From Acidobacteriota bacterium (GTDB lineage Bacteria; Acidobacteriota; Vicinamibacteria; Vicinamibacterales; UBA2999), in NCBI GenBank assembly GCA_963169195.1, contig CAUJDN010000033.1, positions 1-64,000 of the forward strand: a stretch of 64,000 nt of DNA, given 5' to 3'. This document shows, in pieces, positions 25,046-33,140 of the stretch. Each line of letters begins with the position of its first letter. The stretch's first letter is position 1. A program made the translations under genes and the position numbers. The notes beneath the pieces were generated by a model. It was not told where the DNA came from and did not search any database. It saw only the letters and a list, made by a program, of their open reading frames with translations.

Positions 25046-26419
25046 ATGAGCGCACGCGCCCGGCTTCGAGACGTCATCATCTGCGGCACCGATTTCACGC
25101 GCCCAGCCCAGCAGGCCGCGGACGTGGCTGCGACCCTGGCCGCGACCCTTGGCCGACCGCTGCTCCTCATCCATGCCGTGACGCCGGCGGCCGGCGCGCG
25201 GACCGCGCGCGCCTGGAATGCGCTGGCCCAGCCCAGGCGCGACGACCTTCGCGCCGAAGCCGCGCGCCTGGCCGCCCGCGGCGCCACCATCGTCGATGAA
25301 CTGCACCGGGGACATGCCGACGAGGTGCTGGCGGCACGCGCCCGCGAGACTGCCGCCCGGCTGATCGTCGTGGCCTCGATTGGCAGTCGCAGCGGTGGAC
25401 CGCAGCTGCTGGGCAGTGTTTCCGAGCGAACGGCCGAGTCGGCGCCCGTCCCGACACTGGTCGTGCGCGATGCCGTGCCGTTCCGCGCCTGGCTGGACGG
25501 CCTGCGGCCCCTCAGCGTGTTCGTGGGCTTCGACTTCACGATCTCGGGAGAGGCCGCTTTCGACTTCGTGCACGAGCTGCGCCGGGCGGGCCCGTGCACC
25601 GTGACGGTGGGGCAGGCCCACGTGCCCGACGACCTCGCCCGCGTGGGCCCTCCCGAGGCCGCCTGGTCGGCGGCCGGGCTGGCGGCCGCCGGAGAGGTGC
25701 TCGAGCGCGCGCTCCGCGACCGCGCGCGCACACTGCTCGACGACGAGCCCGAACGGGTGATGACCCGGCCGGCAGGCGGTCGGGCGGACGTCACGCTCGT
25801 CGAGATGGCCCGCGAGGCACAGGCGGACCTCATCGTGACAGGCACCCACCAGGTCCGCGGGCTTCCGCGTCTGTTCGCGACATCGGTTTCAAGAGGCGTG
25901 CTAACGCATGCTCCCTTGAGCGTGGCCATCGCTCCGGCCACCGCGACGCGCCGGCGACTGCCGGCGGTGCCGCCCGTCCGGAGGGTGCTCGTCACCACCG
26001 ATTTCTCGCCGCGCGGTAACCGCGCGGTGGCGCACGCCTTCGGGCTGACGCCTTCGGGCGGTACCGTTCGGCTCGTCCACGTGGTGCATCCGCGGGCCGT
26101 CGCGGGGGGCGAGTTCGAAACGGCGCTCACGCCGGGCGTCCGGCACGACCGCTACGTTCATCAGTGCGGGCGACGGCTCAGGGAGCTGATTCCCCCTGAG
26201 GCCGGTCCCCTGGGCATCTCGGTCGACACCGTCGTCGTCGAGCGCGACGATGCGGCCCGCGGTATCTGCGAAGAGGCCGAGCGGTTTGGCGCCGACGTGA
26301 TCGTAATGGGTTCACAGGGCCGATCGGCCCTGGGCCGGGTCGTGCTGGGCTCGGTGGCCCAGGCCGTGATGGCCGCCAGCACACGGCCGGTCTTCGTCGT
26401 CCGGTCGCCGAAAGCGTGA
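25046..26419 (+). CDS. Protein with three tandem universal-stress domains
   Basis: 457 residues. Three Usp-like units: about 1-140 (DVIICGTDFTRPAQQAADVA ... LLGSVSERT), about 145-310 (PLSVFVGFDFTISGEAAFDF ... VTGTHQVRGLPRL) and about 320-457 (RRVLVTTDFSPRGNRAVAHA ... MGSQGRSALGRVVLGSVAQ). Only the third has an intact ATP motif G-x2-G-x9-G-S; the first two are degenerate. ATG 25046 follows AGAGGGAG; an in-frame ATG at 25016 overlapping the exchanger stop is an alternative. Operon position suggests a link to ion stress. Confidence 0.85.
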   Translation: MSARARLRDVIICGTDFTRPAQQAADVAATLAATLGRPLLLIHAVTPAAGARTARAWNALAQPRRDDLRAEAARLAARGATIVDELHRGHADEVLAARARETAARLIVVASIGSRSGGPQLLGSVSERTAESAPVPTLVVRDAVPFRAWLDGLRPLSVFVGFDFTISGEAAFDFVHELRRAGPCTVTVGQAHVPDDLARVGPPEAAWSAAGLAAAGEVLERALRDRARTLLDDEPERVMTRPAGGRADVTLVEMAREAQADLIVTGTHQVRGLPRLFATSVSRGVLTHAPLSVAIAPATATRRRLPAVPPVRRVLVTTDFSPRGNRAVAHAFGLTPSGGTVRLVHVVHPRAVAGGEFETALTPGVRHDRYVHQCGRRLRELIPPEAGPLGISVDTVVVERDDAARGICEEAERFGADVIVMGSQGRSALGRVVLGSVAQAVMAASTRPVFVVRSPKA

Positions 26420-26433
26420 CCGCTGGAGGTCGT

Positions 26434-26778
26434 ATGACTCTGTTCCTGGTGCATTGGGTGGTCGTGGCGATTGGCCTTGCCGCGGCCGCATACATCGTTC
26501 CGGGGGTCAGCGTGACGTCCGGCGCCGCCCTGGCCGTCGGTGCGCTGGTGCTCGGCTTCGTGAACGCCGTTGTCAAGCCGGTCCTGACCGTCCTGACGCT
26601 CCCGCTGACCGTGGTGACGCTGGGGCTCTTCTACTTTGTCGTCAATGCCGCGGCCTTCGGGCTGGCAGCCGCGCTGGTGCCGGGCTTCACGGTCGCGTCC
26701 TTCTGGGCGGCCCTCTTCGGCGCGCTCGTCGTGAGCCTGGTTTCGTGGTTCATCGGGGGGTTCCTGGGAGGAAAGTAG
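26434..26778 (+). CDS. Phage-holin family / YvlD-like membrane protein (DUF360)
   Basis: 114 residues with four membrane spans. The pattern LVLGFVNAVVKPVLTVLTLP then LTVVTLGLFYFVVNAA is typical of the YvlD family, widespread membrane proteins of unknown role despite the holin name. GGAGGT precedes ATG 26434. Probably last gene of the ATPase operon. Confidence 0.85.
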   Translation: MTLFLVHWVVVAIGLAAAAYIVPGVSVTSGAALAVGALVLGFVNAVVKPVLTVLTLPLTVVTLGLFYFVVNAAAFGLAAALVPGFTVASFWAALFGALVVSLVSWFIGGFLGGK

Positions 26779-26818
26779 GGGCGTGCCCTGGGCATGACGG
26801 TCCCGGCCGGCCCCGTGC

Positions 26819-26824
26819 TACACT
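26819..26824 (+). promoter_or_regulatory. Extended -10 element before the omega-like gene
   Basis: TACACT with TG one base upstream, eight bases before ATG 26833; predicted mRNA has at most one or two leader bases. Confidence 0.6.
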
Positions 26825-26832
26825 GGCCTGCT

Positions 26833-27156
26833 ATGTCCGACGTGGAAATCCAGACCGACCACTCCGAAGCCGCGCAGGAGCCCCTCGAGCGCCCGCAGGC
26901 GCCGCCCATCGAGAGTCGCTTCCTGTTCGTGGACGTCGCGGCGCTCCGTGCGAAGCAGCTTCGCCGCGGGGCCAAGTCGCGCCTCGAGCCCGTCGAGCCG
27001 GAGGCGCCGGCCGTGCCCGCTCCGCCGGTGGCGCCGCTCCCCGGTATGCCCGCCCCCCGCAAGATCAAGGCCGAGCGTGTGGCGATGCAGGAGGTGCGCC
27101 ACGGTCTCGTGGAGTGGCAGCTGCCCGACTTCAAGGCTGTCTTCGACATTCGCTGA
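26833..27156 (+). CDS. rpoZ: Probable RNA polymerase omega subunit with Pro-rich insert
   Basis: 107 residues. ESRFLFVDVAALRAKQLRRGA (split here as SRFLFVDVAALRAKQLRRGA) resembles the first helices of RpoZ, where the family reads like YxxILVAAKRARQLxxG, and AERVAMQEVRHGLVEWQLP resembles its later part. Between them lies a Pro/Ala/Val-rich insert (about 55-80). Omega helps assemble RNA polymerase and binds ppGpp in some phyla. The usual neighbours gmk and coaBC are absent. Other small helical proteins could share this pattern, so the call is moderate. Confidence 0.62.
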   Translation: MSDVEIQTDHSEAAQEPLERPQAPPIESRFLFVDVAALRAKQLRRGAKSRLEPVEPEAPAVPAPPVAPLPGMPAPRKIKAERVAMQEVRHGLVEWQLPDFKAVFDIR

Positions 27157-27212
27157 CGGTTGCCGGCTCGAGCGGAACCCGGGCCCGCCACGGTTCGTCT
27201 TCTCTGGATGAG

Positions 27213-27554
27213 ATGATCGAACTGCTGCTCTTCGGTGGGCTCGTGGCCGCCGGCCTGGCCGTCGTGGCCGTCCTCGGGTTCGTCTTCTTCCTCATCAAGC
27301 TGGTGTTGTGGGTCGTGCTGCTGCCGTTCCGGCTGCTGCTGAAGGCCCTCATGATTCCGGTGTGGCTCACCCTGGGGGCGCTGGGCGTTGCGGCTGGCGC
27401 CGTGCTGCTCCCCGTCATCCTCATCGCCCTCGCCGCGGTAGCCGTGATTGGCATCGTCGGCACGCTCCTCGCGCTGCTGCTGCCCGCGGTGCCCTTCATC
27501 CTGCTCGGCCTCGTGGTGTGGGCCATGTTCCGCAAGGCGCCTGTCGTCGCCTGA
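27213..27554 (+). CDS. Small membrane protein, unknown
   Basis: 113 residues, almost wholly hydrophobic, with two to four spans (about 4-40, 48-75, 76-105) and few charges. No family recognised. ATG 27213 is preceded by GGATGAG, a fair ribosome site. It stands between the omega-like gene and surE on the same strand. Confidence 0.65.
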   Translation: MIELLLFGGLVAAGLAVVAVLGFVFFLIKLVLWVVLLPFRLLLKALMIPVWLTLGALGVAAGAVLLPVILIALAAVAVIGIVGTLLALLLPAVPFILLGLVVWAMFRKAPVVA

Positions 27555-27564
27555 GCCCCCACCG

Positions 27565-27570
27565 TATGAT
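27565..27570 (+). promoter_or_regulatory. -10 element before surE
   Basis: TATGAT eight bases before ATG 27579, with no Shine-Dalgarno; leaderless start likely. Confidence 0.55.
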
Positions 27571-27578
27571 GGTGCGCC

Positions 27579-28400
27579 ATGAACATGGTGCGCCTCCCGC
27601 TCGTCTGCCTCGCCCTTCTCCTCCTCTGGGTCCCCGCCTCCGGCCAGGCGCCGTATCGCATCCTGGTCACCAATGACGATGGCGTGCGTGCTCCGGGGCT
27701 GAATGCCCTGGTGCAGGCGCTCGGGACCGTGGGTCAGGTCACGGTCGTGGCGCCCGCCGAGAACCAGAGCGGCAAGGGGCACTCGATCACCATCACGGAC
27801 CCCGTCTACGTGGACGAGGTCAGGCTCGCGAGCGGCATCGCCGCCCTTGGCCTGACGGCGACTCCGGCCACCTGCGTGAAGCTCGGCGTCCTGTCGCTGA
27901 TGAAGGAGCGTCCGCACCTGGTCGTCTCGGGCATCAATCGCGGCGTGAACGCGGGCCGCGTGGCTTACGTGTCAGGCACGGTCGGCGCCGCGCGGGAGGG
28001 AGCGATGCAGGGCATCCCGTCCATCGCTTCGTCGATGGACATCGCGAACGGGTGGAGCGACTACAAAGCAGCCGCGACGTTCACGGCGCAGGTCGCGGCC
28101 GTGGTGAAGAAGACCGGGCTGCCCGTCGGAGTGTTCCTGAACGTGAACGTGCCCGCGGGGACCCCCAAGGGGCTCCGCGTGGCCGCGCAGAGCATGGAGA
28201 CGGGCCAGGAAACGTGGGTCGAACACAAGAACCCGCGGGGGCGCCGCTATTTCTGGAACGACTACCGCGAGCCCGAGAAGGACGCCAACCTCACCACCGA
28301 CGTCGCCGCGCTGGCGCAGGGATACGTGGCCGTGACACCGTTGCGCGCCACCGAGTACGACCGCTCGACGGCGAATCGCCTGAAGGCGCTGTTGAAGTAG
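27579..28400 (+). CDS. surE: SurE-family nucleotidase with signal peptide
   Basis: 273 residues. SurE hydrolyses nucleoside monophosphates with a divalent metal. Intact motifs: ILVTNDDGVRAPG (metal Asp pair, about 28-40), APAENQSGKGHSIT, VSGINRGVNAG and YVSGTVGAAREGA. The first 23 residues (MVRLPLVCLALLLLWVPASGQ after the first two) form a signal peptide, so the enzyme should act in the periplasm, whereas SurE is usually cytoplasmic. The normal pcm and rpoS neighbours are missing. It stands alone, followed by an 89-bp gap with a degenerate repeat. Confidence 0.9.
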   Translation: MNMVRLPLVCLALLLLWVPASGQAPYRILVTNDDGVRAPGLNALVQALGTVGQVTVVAPAENQSGKGHSITITDPVYVDEVRLASGIAALGLTATPATCVKLGVLSLMKERPHLVVSGINRGVNAGRVAYVSGTVGAAREGAMQGIPSIASSMDIANGWSDYKAAATFTAQVAAVVKKTGLPVGVFLNVNVPAGTPKGLRVAAQSMETGQETWVEHKNPRGRRYFWNDYREPEKDANLTTDVAALAQGYVAVTPLRATEYDRSTANRLKALLK

Positions 28401-28427
28401 TCCGGGAACCCGGGCCGGGGGAGACAG

Positions 28428-28475
28428 GGACAGGTTCTCGGGTTCTGCGGTTCGGTGGTTCTGGAGTTCCTTGGA
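28428..28475. repeat. Degenerate GGTTCTGN repeat
   Basis: About five imperfect copies of a GGTTCTCG/GGTTCTGC/GGTTCTGG octamer between the convergent surE and gatA ends, similar to the arrays at 30257 and 44614. Confidence 0.55.
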
Positions 28476-28489
28476 ATGTCCGCCCATGC

Positions 28490-29935
28490 TCACTGCTCGA
28501 GCACGTGCGCGGCGGCGAAGAGCGTCGCCTCGTCGAACATGCGTCCCGTGAGCTGGACGCCGATGGGCAGGCGGTCGGGTGAGAGCCCCGCCGGGATGCT
28601 GATGGCGGGCAGGCCCGTCAGGTTCGCGCTCACCGTGAACACATCGCTCAGGTACATCTGAATCGGGTCGTCGGTCTTCTCGCCGAGTTTGAATGCCGGT
28701 GTCGGTGTCGTCGGCATGGCGACGACGTCGCACGCCGCGAACGCGTGTGCGTAGTCCTGGCGGAGCAGGGTGCGCACCTGCTGCGCCTTCAGGTAGTAGG
28801 CGTCGTAGTAGCCCGCGCTGAGGACATAGGTGCCGAGCATGACACGGCGCTTCACCTCGGCGCCGAACCCCTCGTCCCGCGTGCGGTCGTACATCTCCCG
28901 CAGGCCGTCCTCCCGGCCAAGCGCCGTGCGGTGGCCATAGCGCACGCCGTCGTAGCGCGCGAGGTTGGACGAGGCCTCCGCGGTGGCGATGAGGTAGTAG
29001 ACGGGAATGGCGAATCGGGCGTGCGGGAGCTCGATGTCCACCAGCCGTGCCCCGGCGGCGCGCCACCGCTCGAGCGCCTCGGCGAACGCGCGCTGCACCG
29101 CTGCGTCCACGCCTTCGCCGACGAACGCCCGCGGCACGCCGATGCGAAGGCCGGAGACGCCGCGGTCGAGCGCGGCGAGGTAGTCGGGGACGGGTTCGGC
29201 GGACGAGGTCGCGTCGAGCGGGTCGTGACCGGCGATGGCCTGCAGCACGAGCGCGGCGTCTTCGGCCGTGTGCGCGAGCGGGCCAATCTGGTCGAGCGAC
29301 GAGGCAAAGGCCAGCAGGCCGTACCGCGAGACGCGGCCGTAGGTGGGCTTGACGCCTACCAGGCCACAGAAGGCGGCCGGCTGCCGGATCGACCCCCCGG
29401 TGTCGGAGCCGAGCGCGACGGACACCATGCGTGAGGCGACCGCCGCGGCCGATCCGCCGCTGCTGCCGCCGGGCGTGCGCGACACATCCCAGGGATTCCT
29501 CGTGGCGCCGAGGGCCGAGTTCTCGGTGGAGGAGCCCATCGCGAACTCGTCCAGGTTGGTCTTGCCGATGACGATGGCGCCGGCGGCCTCGAGGCGCTGC
29601 ACGACCGTTGCCGAGTAGGGCGGCAGGAACCCCCGCAGGATGCGTGACGAGGCCGTCGTGGGGACGCCGGCCGTACACATGTTGTCCTTGAGGGCGACGG
29701 GCACACCGAGCAGCGGCGGCCCGTCCGGCCTGCCGCCGCCGGCCTGCCGTGCCCCGTCCAGGGCGGCGGCCCGCGCGAGGGCGCGCTCGTACATCACGGT
29801 ATTGAACGCGGAGACGCGCGCTTCCTCTGCCCGGATGCGGTCCAGGAAAGCCTGGCAGACTTCCGTGGCCGTGCGCGCGCCGGTGGCCACGTCCCGCGCG
29901 ATGGCGCGGGCCCGCTGCTCGATGATGGCGCCCAT
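28490..29935 (-). CDS. gatA: Asp/Glu-tRNA amidotransferase subunit A
   Basis: 481 residues of the amidase-signature family. Catalytic triad: Lys in [12 protein letters not shown] (about 80), cis-Ser in [13 protein letters not shown] (about 155) and Ser in [12 protein letters not shown] (about 179). GatA frees ammonia from glutamine for GatB to amidate Glu-tRNA-Gln or Asp-tRNA-Asn. GatC lies upstream and the genes overlap by one base (TGATG); gatB is not in the window. Confidence 0.96.
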   Translation of the reverse strand: MGAIIEQRARAIARDVATGARTATEVCQAFLDRIRAEEARVSAFNTVMYERALARAAALDGARQAGGGRPDGPPLLGVPVALKDNMCTAGVPTTASSRILRGFLPPYSATVVQRLEAAGAIVIGKTNLDEFAMGSSTENSALGATRNPWDVSRTPGGSSGGSAAAVASRMVSVALGSDTGGSIRQPAAFCGLVGVKPTYGRVSRYGLLAFASSLDQIGPLAHTAEDAALVLQAIAGHDPLDATSSAEPVPDYLAALDRGVSGLRIGVPRAFVGEGVDAAVQRAFAEALERWRAAGARLVDIELPHARFAIPVYYLIATAEASSNLARYDGVRYGHRTALGREDGLREMYDRTRDEGFGAEVKRRVMLGTYVLSAGYYDAYYLKAQQVRTLLRQDYAHAFAACDVVAMPTTPTPAFKLGEKTDDPIQMYLSDVFTVSANLTGLPAISIPAGLSPDRLPIGVQLTGRMFDEATLFAAAHVLEQ

Positions 29936-30228
29936 CAGATGACCCGCGGCACCTTGAAGAGGCCGGCCTCCGGCGCGGCATCCGGCGCGTTGGCGAGGGC
30001 CTCGGCCCTGGGCAACGACGCGATGACGATGTCGGGGCGCTCGACCGGCAGGTTGAGCACGTGGGCCGTGGGTTCGACACCGGACGTGTCGAGCGTGCGG
30101 ATCTGCTCGACGTAGACGAGGATGTCACCGAGCTGCCGGGTGAACAAGTCCAGTTCGTCGTCGGTGAGGTCCAGGCGCGCCAGTTCGGCGATCTTCGCCA
30201 CGTCGGCGCGGGTCAGCATCGTGGACAT
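29935..30228 (-). CDS. gatC: Asp/Glu-tRNA amidotransferase subunit C
   Basis: 97 residues. [20 protein letters not shown] and [22 protein letters not shown] are typical of GatC, a small belt that holds GatA to GatB. The ATG at 30228 sits nine bases after TACAAT; an ATG three codons later is possible. Confidence 0.94.
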   Translation of the reverse strand: MSTMLTRADVAKIAELARLDLTDDELDLFTRQLGDILVYVEQIRTLDTSGVEPTAHVLNLPVERPDIVIASLPRAEALANAPDAAPEAGLFKVPRVI

Positions 30229-30237
30229 AGACCGATC

Positions 30238-30243
30238 ATTGTA
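30238..30243 (-). promoter_or_regulatory. -10 element of gatCA
   Basis: TACAAT on the minus strand, nine bases before ATG 30228, next to the tandem repeat upstream. Confidence 0.55.
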
Positions 30244-30256
30244 GTGCGGAGGAGTG

Positions 30257-30360
30257 GGGTTCTGAGGTTCTGGGGTTCTGAGGTTCTGGGGTTCTGAGGT
30301 TCTGGGGTTCTGAGGTTCTGAGGTTCTGAGGTTCTCGGGTTCTCACGGTTCTCGGGTTCG
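30257..30360. repeat. 8-bp GGTTCTGA tandem array overlapping the rnz stop
   Basis: About thirteen copies of an octamer alternating GGTTCTGA and GGTTCTGG, decaying to GGTTCTCG at the right end. The last copies encode the final residues (RTREP) of RNase Z and contain its stop. It separates rnz from the gatCA promoter. No spacers; not CRISPR. Confidence 0.9.
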
Positions 30361-31260
30361 CGGGCTTGCCGCGCCGAACCCCGCTTCGCCCTCGACAACG
30401 GGCGAAGGCGGGCTCAGATCGATGAGCGTCGCCTCGTCGAGCAGCCAGGTGCGACCTGAGTAGCCGCTGCCGGCCACCTGGCGTGCCAGCGTGGCGACGG
30501 CTGCGGGCCGTTCGTAGCGGATCGACAGATGCTGCAGGACCAGCTGCTTCACGCCGGCGAGGCGCGCGACCTCCAGGGCTTCCTCCGTGGTGGCGTGGAT
30601 GGGCTCGCGCCGATCGGCGGGAGCCAGGAAGGTGGCATCGTGAACGAGCAGGTCGGCGCCCCGCACCTCGTCCGGCCGAAGGGGCATGGCGTCCCCGCTG
30701 TGCGCGAAGACGATGTGGCGCGCCTCCTCCATGAGCGTGTCACGCAGCCCCTGCCTGGCACGCGCCTCGACCTCACGCTGGGAGAGGGACGCGAACTCGG
30801 GCTTCAGGCGCCGCCGCGGCTCGACGACGCGGTAGCCGAGCGCCGGTTCGCCTGGTGTATGTCGCACGGCAAAGGCCTCGAGGACACGGCCTTTGGCGAG
30901 GGGCGCGGCGCGTCCCGGTGTCATGGCGACCCACGTCAGCGGGAAGGCAACGCCGGCATACGCGCTCCCGAGCAGGTCCCGCGCCGCCTGGACGCCGCGC
31001 GAGCCCTCCGGGTGAAAGATGGTGAGCGGCTTGTCCCGGGCGCCCTTGCCGAAGCGGCGAGCGGCCACCAGGCCTGGCAGTCCCAGCACGTGGTCGGAAT
31101 GGCCGTGGGTGATGGCCAGCCAGGAGGGTGAAAAGACGCTGGAGCCGAGTGCGAGCTGGAGTCCCTCGCCCGCGTCGACGAGCAGCTGCAGCGGCCTGTG
31201 CCACAGCCAGTTGCTGTACATGCCGCGCGAGAAGCCCGCGAGATCGGCGGCGACGTTCAT
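30343..31260 (-). CDS. rnz: Ribonuclease Z / MBL-fold tRNA 3'-processing-like hydrolase
   Basis: 305 residues. Metallo-beta-lactamase motif THGHSDHVLGLPGL (about 52-65), the late Asp and His ligands in LVHDATFL and LVLQHLSIRY, and an exosite-like HTPGEPALGYRV place it with RNase Z, which trims tRNA 3' ends. The N-terminus is a little unusual (AGFSRGMYSNWLWHRPLQLL), so it may be a diverged member. ATG 31260 overlaps the TetR stop (ATGA). Its last residues come from the tandem repeat. Confidence 0.8.
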   Translation of the reverse strand: MNVAADLAGFSRGMYSNWLWHRPLQLLVDAGEGLQLALGSSVFSPSWLAITHGHSDHVLGLPGLVAARRFGKGARDKPLTIFHPEGSRGVQAARDLLGSAYAGVAFPLTWVAMTPGRAAPLAKGRVLEAFAVRHTPGEPALGYRVVEPRRRLKPEFASLSQREVEARARQGLRDTLMEEARHIVFAHSGDAMPLRPDEVRGADLLVHDATFLAPADRREPIHATTEEALEVARLAGVKQLVLQHLSIRYERPAAVATLARQVAGSGYSGRTWLLDEATLIDLSPPSPVVEGEAGFGAASPRTREP

Positions 31261-31889
31261 GACGCCGCGCGCACGCGGCGGGTGCCGCCGCGCCGGGCGG
31301 GCGCCGCGGTGTACGGGGCGAGCAGCACCTCGAGATTCGCCTTCACCCATGCCTCCGGCGTGGTGTGGGTGCCGACGGCGTTCCAGGTGAGGAGCGAACC
31401 GCGCACCATTGCGATGGTGGCGCGCGCCAGCACACCGGGACAGCAGGCGATGACTTCGCCGCGTGCCTGCGCCTCGGCCATCAGTGCGGCCATCTCGCGC
31501 TCGAGTGCGGCATCGTGCCGCTCCGCGCACCGGCGGAACTCCTGGTCCTCGACGCTCAGCTGCAGGAAGGCGAGCAGGTTGGCGAGCTGCTGGGGATTGT
31601 CCGCGATGTCCCGCACACACTGAGAAACGGCGGTGATGGCGCACAGGGGCGAGCCGCTCCGGCGTCGGTGCTCGCGGAAGGAGTCGGCCATGCCGGCAAT
31701 GCCGTGCTCGGCGACGGCGAGCAGCAGTTTCTTCTTGGTCTTGAAGCGGAGCAGCAGGGTGGCGGGGGCGAGACCGACCTCCCGCGCCACGTCCTCGAGG
31801 CGAAGGCGCGCGGGCCCATGCCGGGACAGGAGCCGGGCCGCCGCCTCGAGGATGGCGGCGTCGGAGGCGGTCTTGGGCCGCGGTGACAT
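31257..31889 (-). CDS. TetR-family regulator
   Basis: 210 residues with an N-terminal TetR helix-turn-helix (about 12-58: ILEAAARLLSRHGPARLRLE, VGLAPATLLLRFKTKKKLLL) and a ligand domain. It is divergent from the efflux operon with a perfect palindrome between the starts, so it most likely represses that operon and itself and responds to an efflux substrate. The ATG lies seven bases after TAAAGT, so its mRNA is probably leaderless. rnz follows in the same operon. Confidence 0.9.
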   Translation of the reverse strand: MSPRPKTASDAAILEAAARLLSRHGPARLRLEDVAREVGLAPATLLLRFKTKKKLLLAVAEHGIAGMADSFREHRRRSGSPLCAITAVSQCVRDIADNPQQLANLLAFLQLSVEDQEFRRCAERHDAALEREMAALMAEAQARGEVIACCPGVLARATIAMVRGSLLTWNAVGTHTTPEAWVKANLEVLLAPYTAAPARRGGTRRVRAAS

Positions 31890-31896
31890 GGACGCT

Positions 31897-31906
31897 ACTT
31901 TACAAT
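31897..31906. promoter_or_regulatory. Face-to-face -10 elements for tetR and the efflux operon
   Basis: TAAAGT on the minus strand (31902-31897), seven bases before the tetR ATG, and TACAAT on the plus strand (31901-31906), overlapping by two bases. The plus start of transcription should be near 31913, inside the operator. Confidence 0.6.
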
Positions 31907-31924
31907 AAATGAACCGTCATTTAT
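31905..31924. promoter_or_regulatory. TetR operator palindrome
   Basis: Perfect 8-bp inverted repeat ATAAATGA / TCATTTAT with a 4-base centre ACCG. It overlaps the plus -10 and transcription start, and is very A+T-rich against its surroundings. A bound repressor would block both promoters. Confidence 0.8.
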
Positions 31925-31989
31925 CATCATCGCTTCCGCCGATCCGCATCCGGGCACCCGTCCGGTCCCGCGGCGGCGTCCAACCCATC

Positions 31990-33138
31990 ATGCCTGTACC
32001 GTCCCCACGATCCACGTTTGCGTTCCTTGCAGTCCTCGTCGCGGCCGCGTGCGGCGGCAACGGCGCGCCTGGCGCCGCCGGTGTCCCCGGCGGCCAGGGG
32101 GGCGGCCGCCCGCCGATGCCCGTGGACGTGCGCACGCTTGCCGAGCAGCCGGTCGAGCAGACCGGCGACTACGTCGCCACATTGAAGTCGCGACGCTCCA
32201 CGACCATCCAGCCGCAGGCGGAAGGCTTTCTCACGCGCATCGCCGTCCGATCGGGCGATGCGGTGCGGCAGGGGGCCTTCCTCTTCGAGATCGACTCGGC
32301 GCCCCAGCAGGCCGGCCTGGCCGCGCTCGAGAGCACACGGGCGGTCCGTGCGGCCGAGCTCGAGTACGCGAAGCAGGAGGCATCACGGGCACAGTCCCTC
32401 TTCGCCGCCGGGGCGGTGAGCCAGCGCGAGCTGGAGCAGGCGGAGACGGCCCAGCGCACCTCGGAGGCCGCCCTGAGGGCCGTGGACGAGCAGTTACGAC
32501 AGCAGCAGGCCGAGCTCGCGTACTTCCGCGTGACGGCGCCGAGCGCCGGCGTCGTCGGCGATGTCCCGGTGCGCGTGGGCGACCGGGTGACCAAGAGCAC
32601 CGTGTTGACGACCGTCGAGGAGAACGACGTCCTCGAGATCTACGTGAACGTGCCCGTCTCCCAGGCGCCGGCGCTGGCGGTCGGCCTGCCCGTGCGCATC
32701 GTGGACGAGGACAACCAGGTGCTGGCCACCAACCGGATCACCTTCGTGTCGCCCACCGTGGAACCCACGCAGACGGTGCTGGCCAAGGCGGCGCTCGTCG
32801 ATGGACGCGGCCGGTTCCGCGCCAACCAGTTCGTGCGCGCCCAGGTCGTCTGGCGCACCGAGCCCGGCCTCACCATCCCGGTCACCGCCGTCGTGCGGGT
32901 CAACGGTCAATACTTCGCCTACGTCGTCGAGAAACAGGGCGAGATGACCGTGGCACGCCAGAAGGCCGTGACGCTCGGCGGCGTGATTGGCAGCGACTAC
33001 GTGGTCCAGGGCGGCCTGGCGGCAGGCGAGCAGGTGATCACCGGCGGCATCCAGAAGATCGGCGACGGCGCGCCTGTGATGGCCGGCGGCCCAGGGGCCC
33101 CCGGCGGCGGCGCTCCCGCGGAGAAGAAGGCCTCCTAG
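31990..33138 (+). CDS. RND efflux periplasmic adaptor (membrane fusion) lipoprotein
   Basis: 382 residues of the AcrA/MexA type. A lipoprotein signal (LAVLVAAACGG, Cys at about 21) is followed by a beta-barrel/lipoyl region (TTIQPQAEGFLTRIAVRSGD), a coiled-coil hairpin (about 115-165), the second lipoyl half (FRVTAPSAGVVGDVPVRVGD), and a membrane-proximal domain. The open frame begins at 31909, but that ATG lies inside the operator, so 31990 is preferred. The stop is two bases before the permease start. It should link the permease to the channel. Confidence 0.93.
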   Translation: MPVPSPRSTFAFLAVLVAAACGGNGAPGAAGVPGGQGGGRPPMPVDVRTLAEQPVEQTGDYVATLKSRRSTTIQPQAEGFLTRIAVRSGDAVRQGAFLFEIDSAPQQAGLAALESTRAVRAAELEYAKQEASRAQSLFAAGAVSQRELEQAETAQRTSEAALRAVDEQLRQQQAELAYFRVTAPSAGVVGDVPVRVGDRVTKSTVLTTVEENDVLEIYVNVPVSQAPALAVGLPVRIVDEDNQVLATNRITFVSPTVEPTQTVLAKAALVDGRGRFRANQFVRAQVVWRTEPGLTIPVTAVVRVNGQYFAYVVEKQGEMTVARQKAVTLGGVIGSDYVVQGGLAAGEQVITGGIQKIGDGAPVMAGGPGAPGGGAPAEKKAS

Positions 33139-33140
33139 CC

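Noticed and set aside
31909-31990. Adaptor start at ATG 31909
   Set aside because: This ATG lies inside the TetR palindrome and before the predicted start of transcription, and the lipoprotein signal begins cleanly at 31990.
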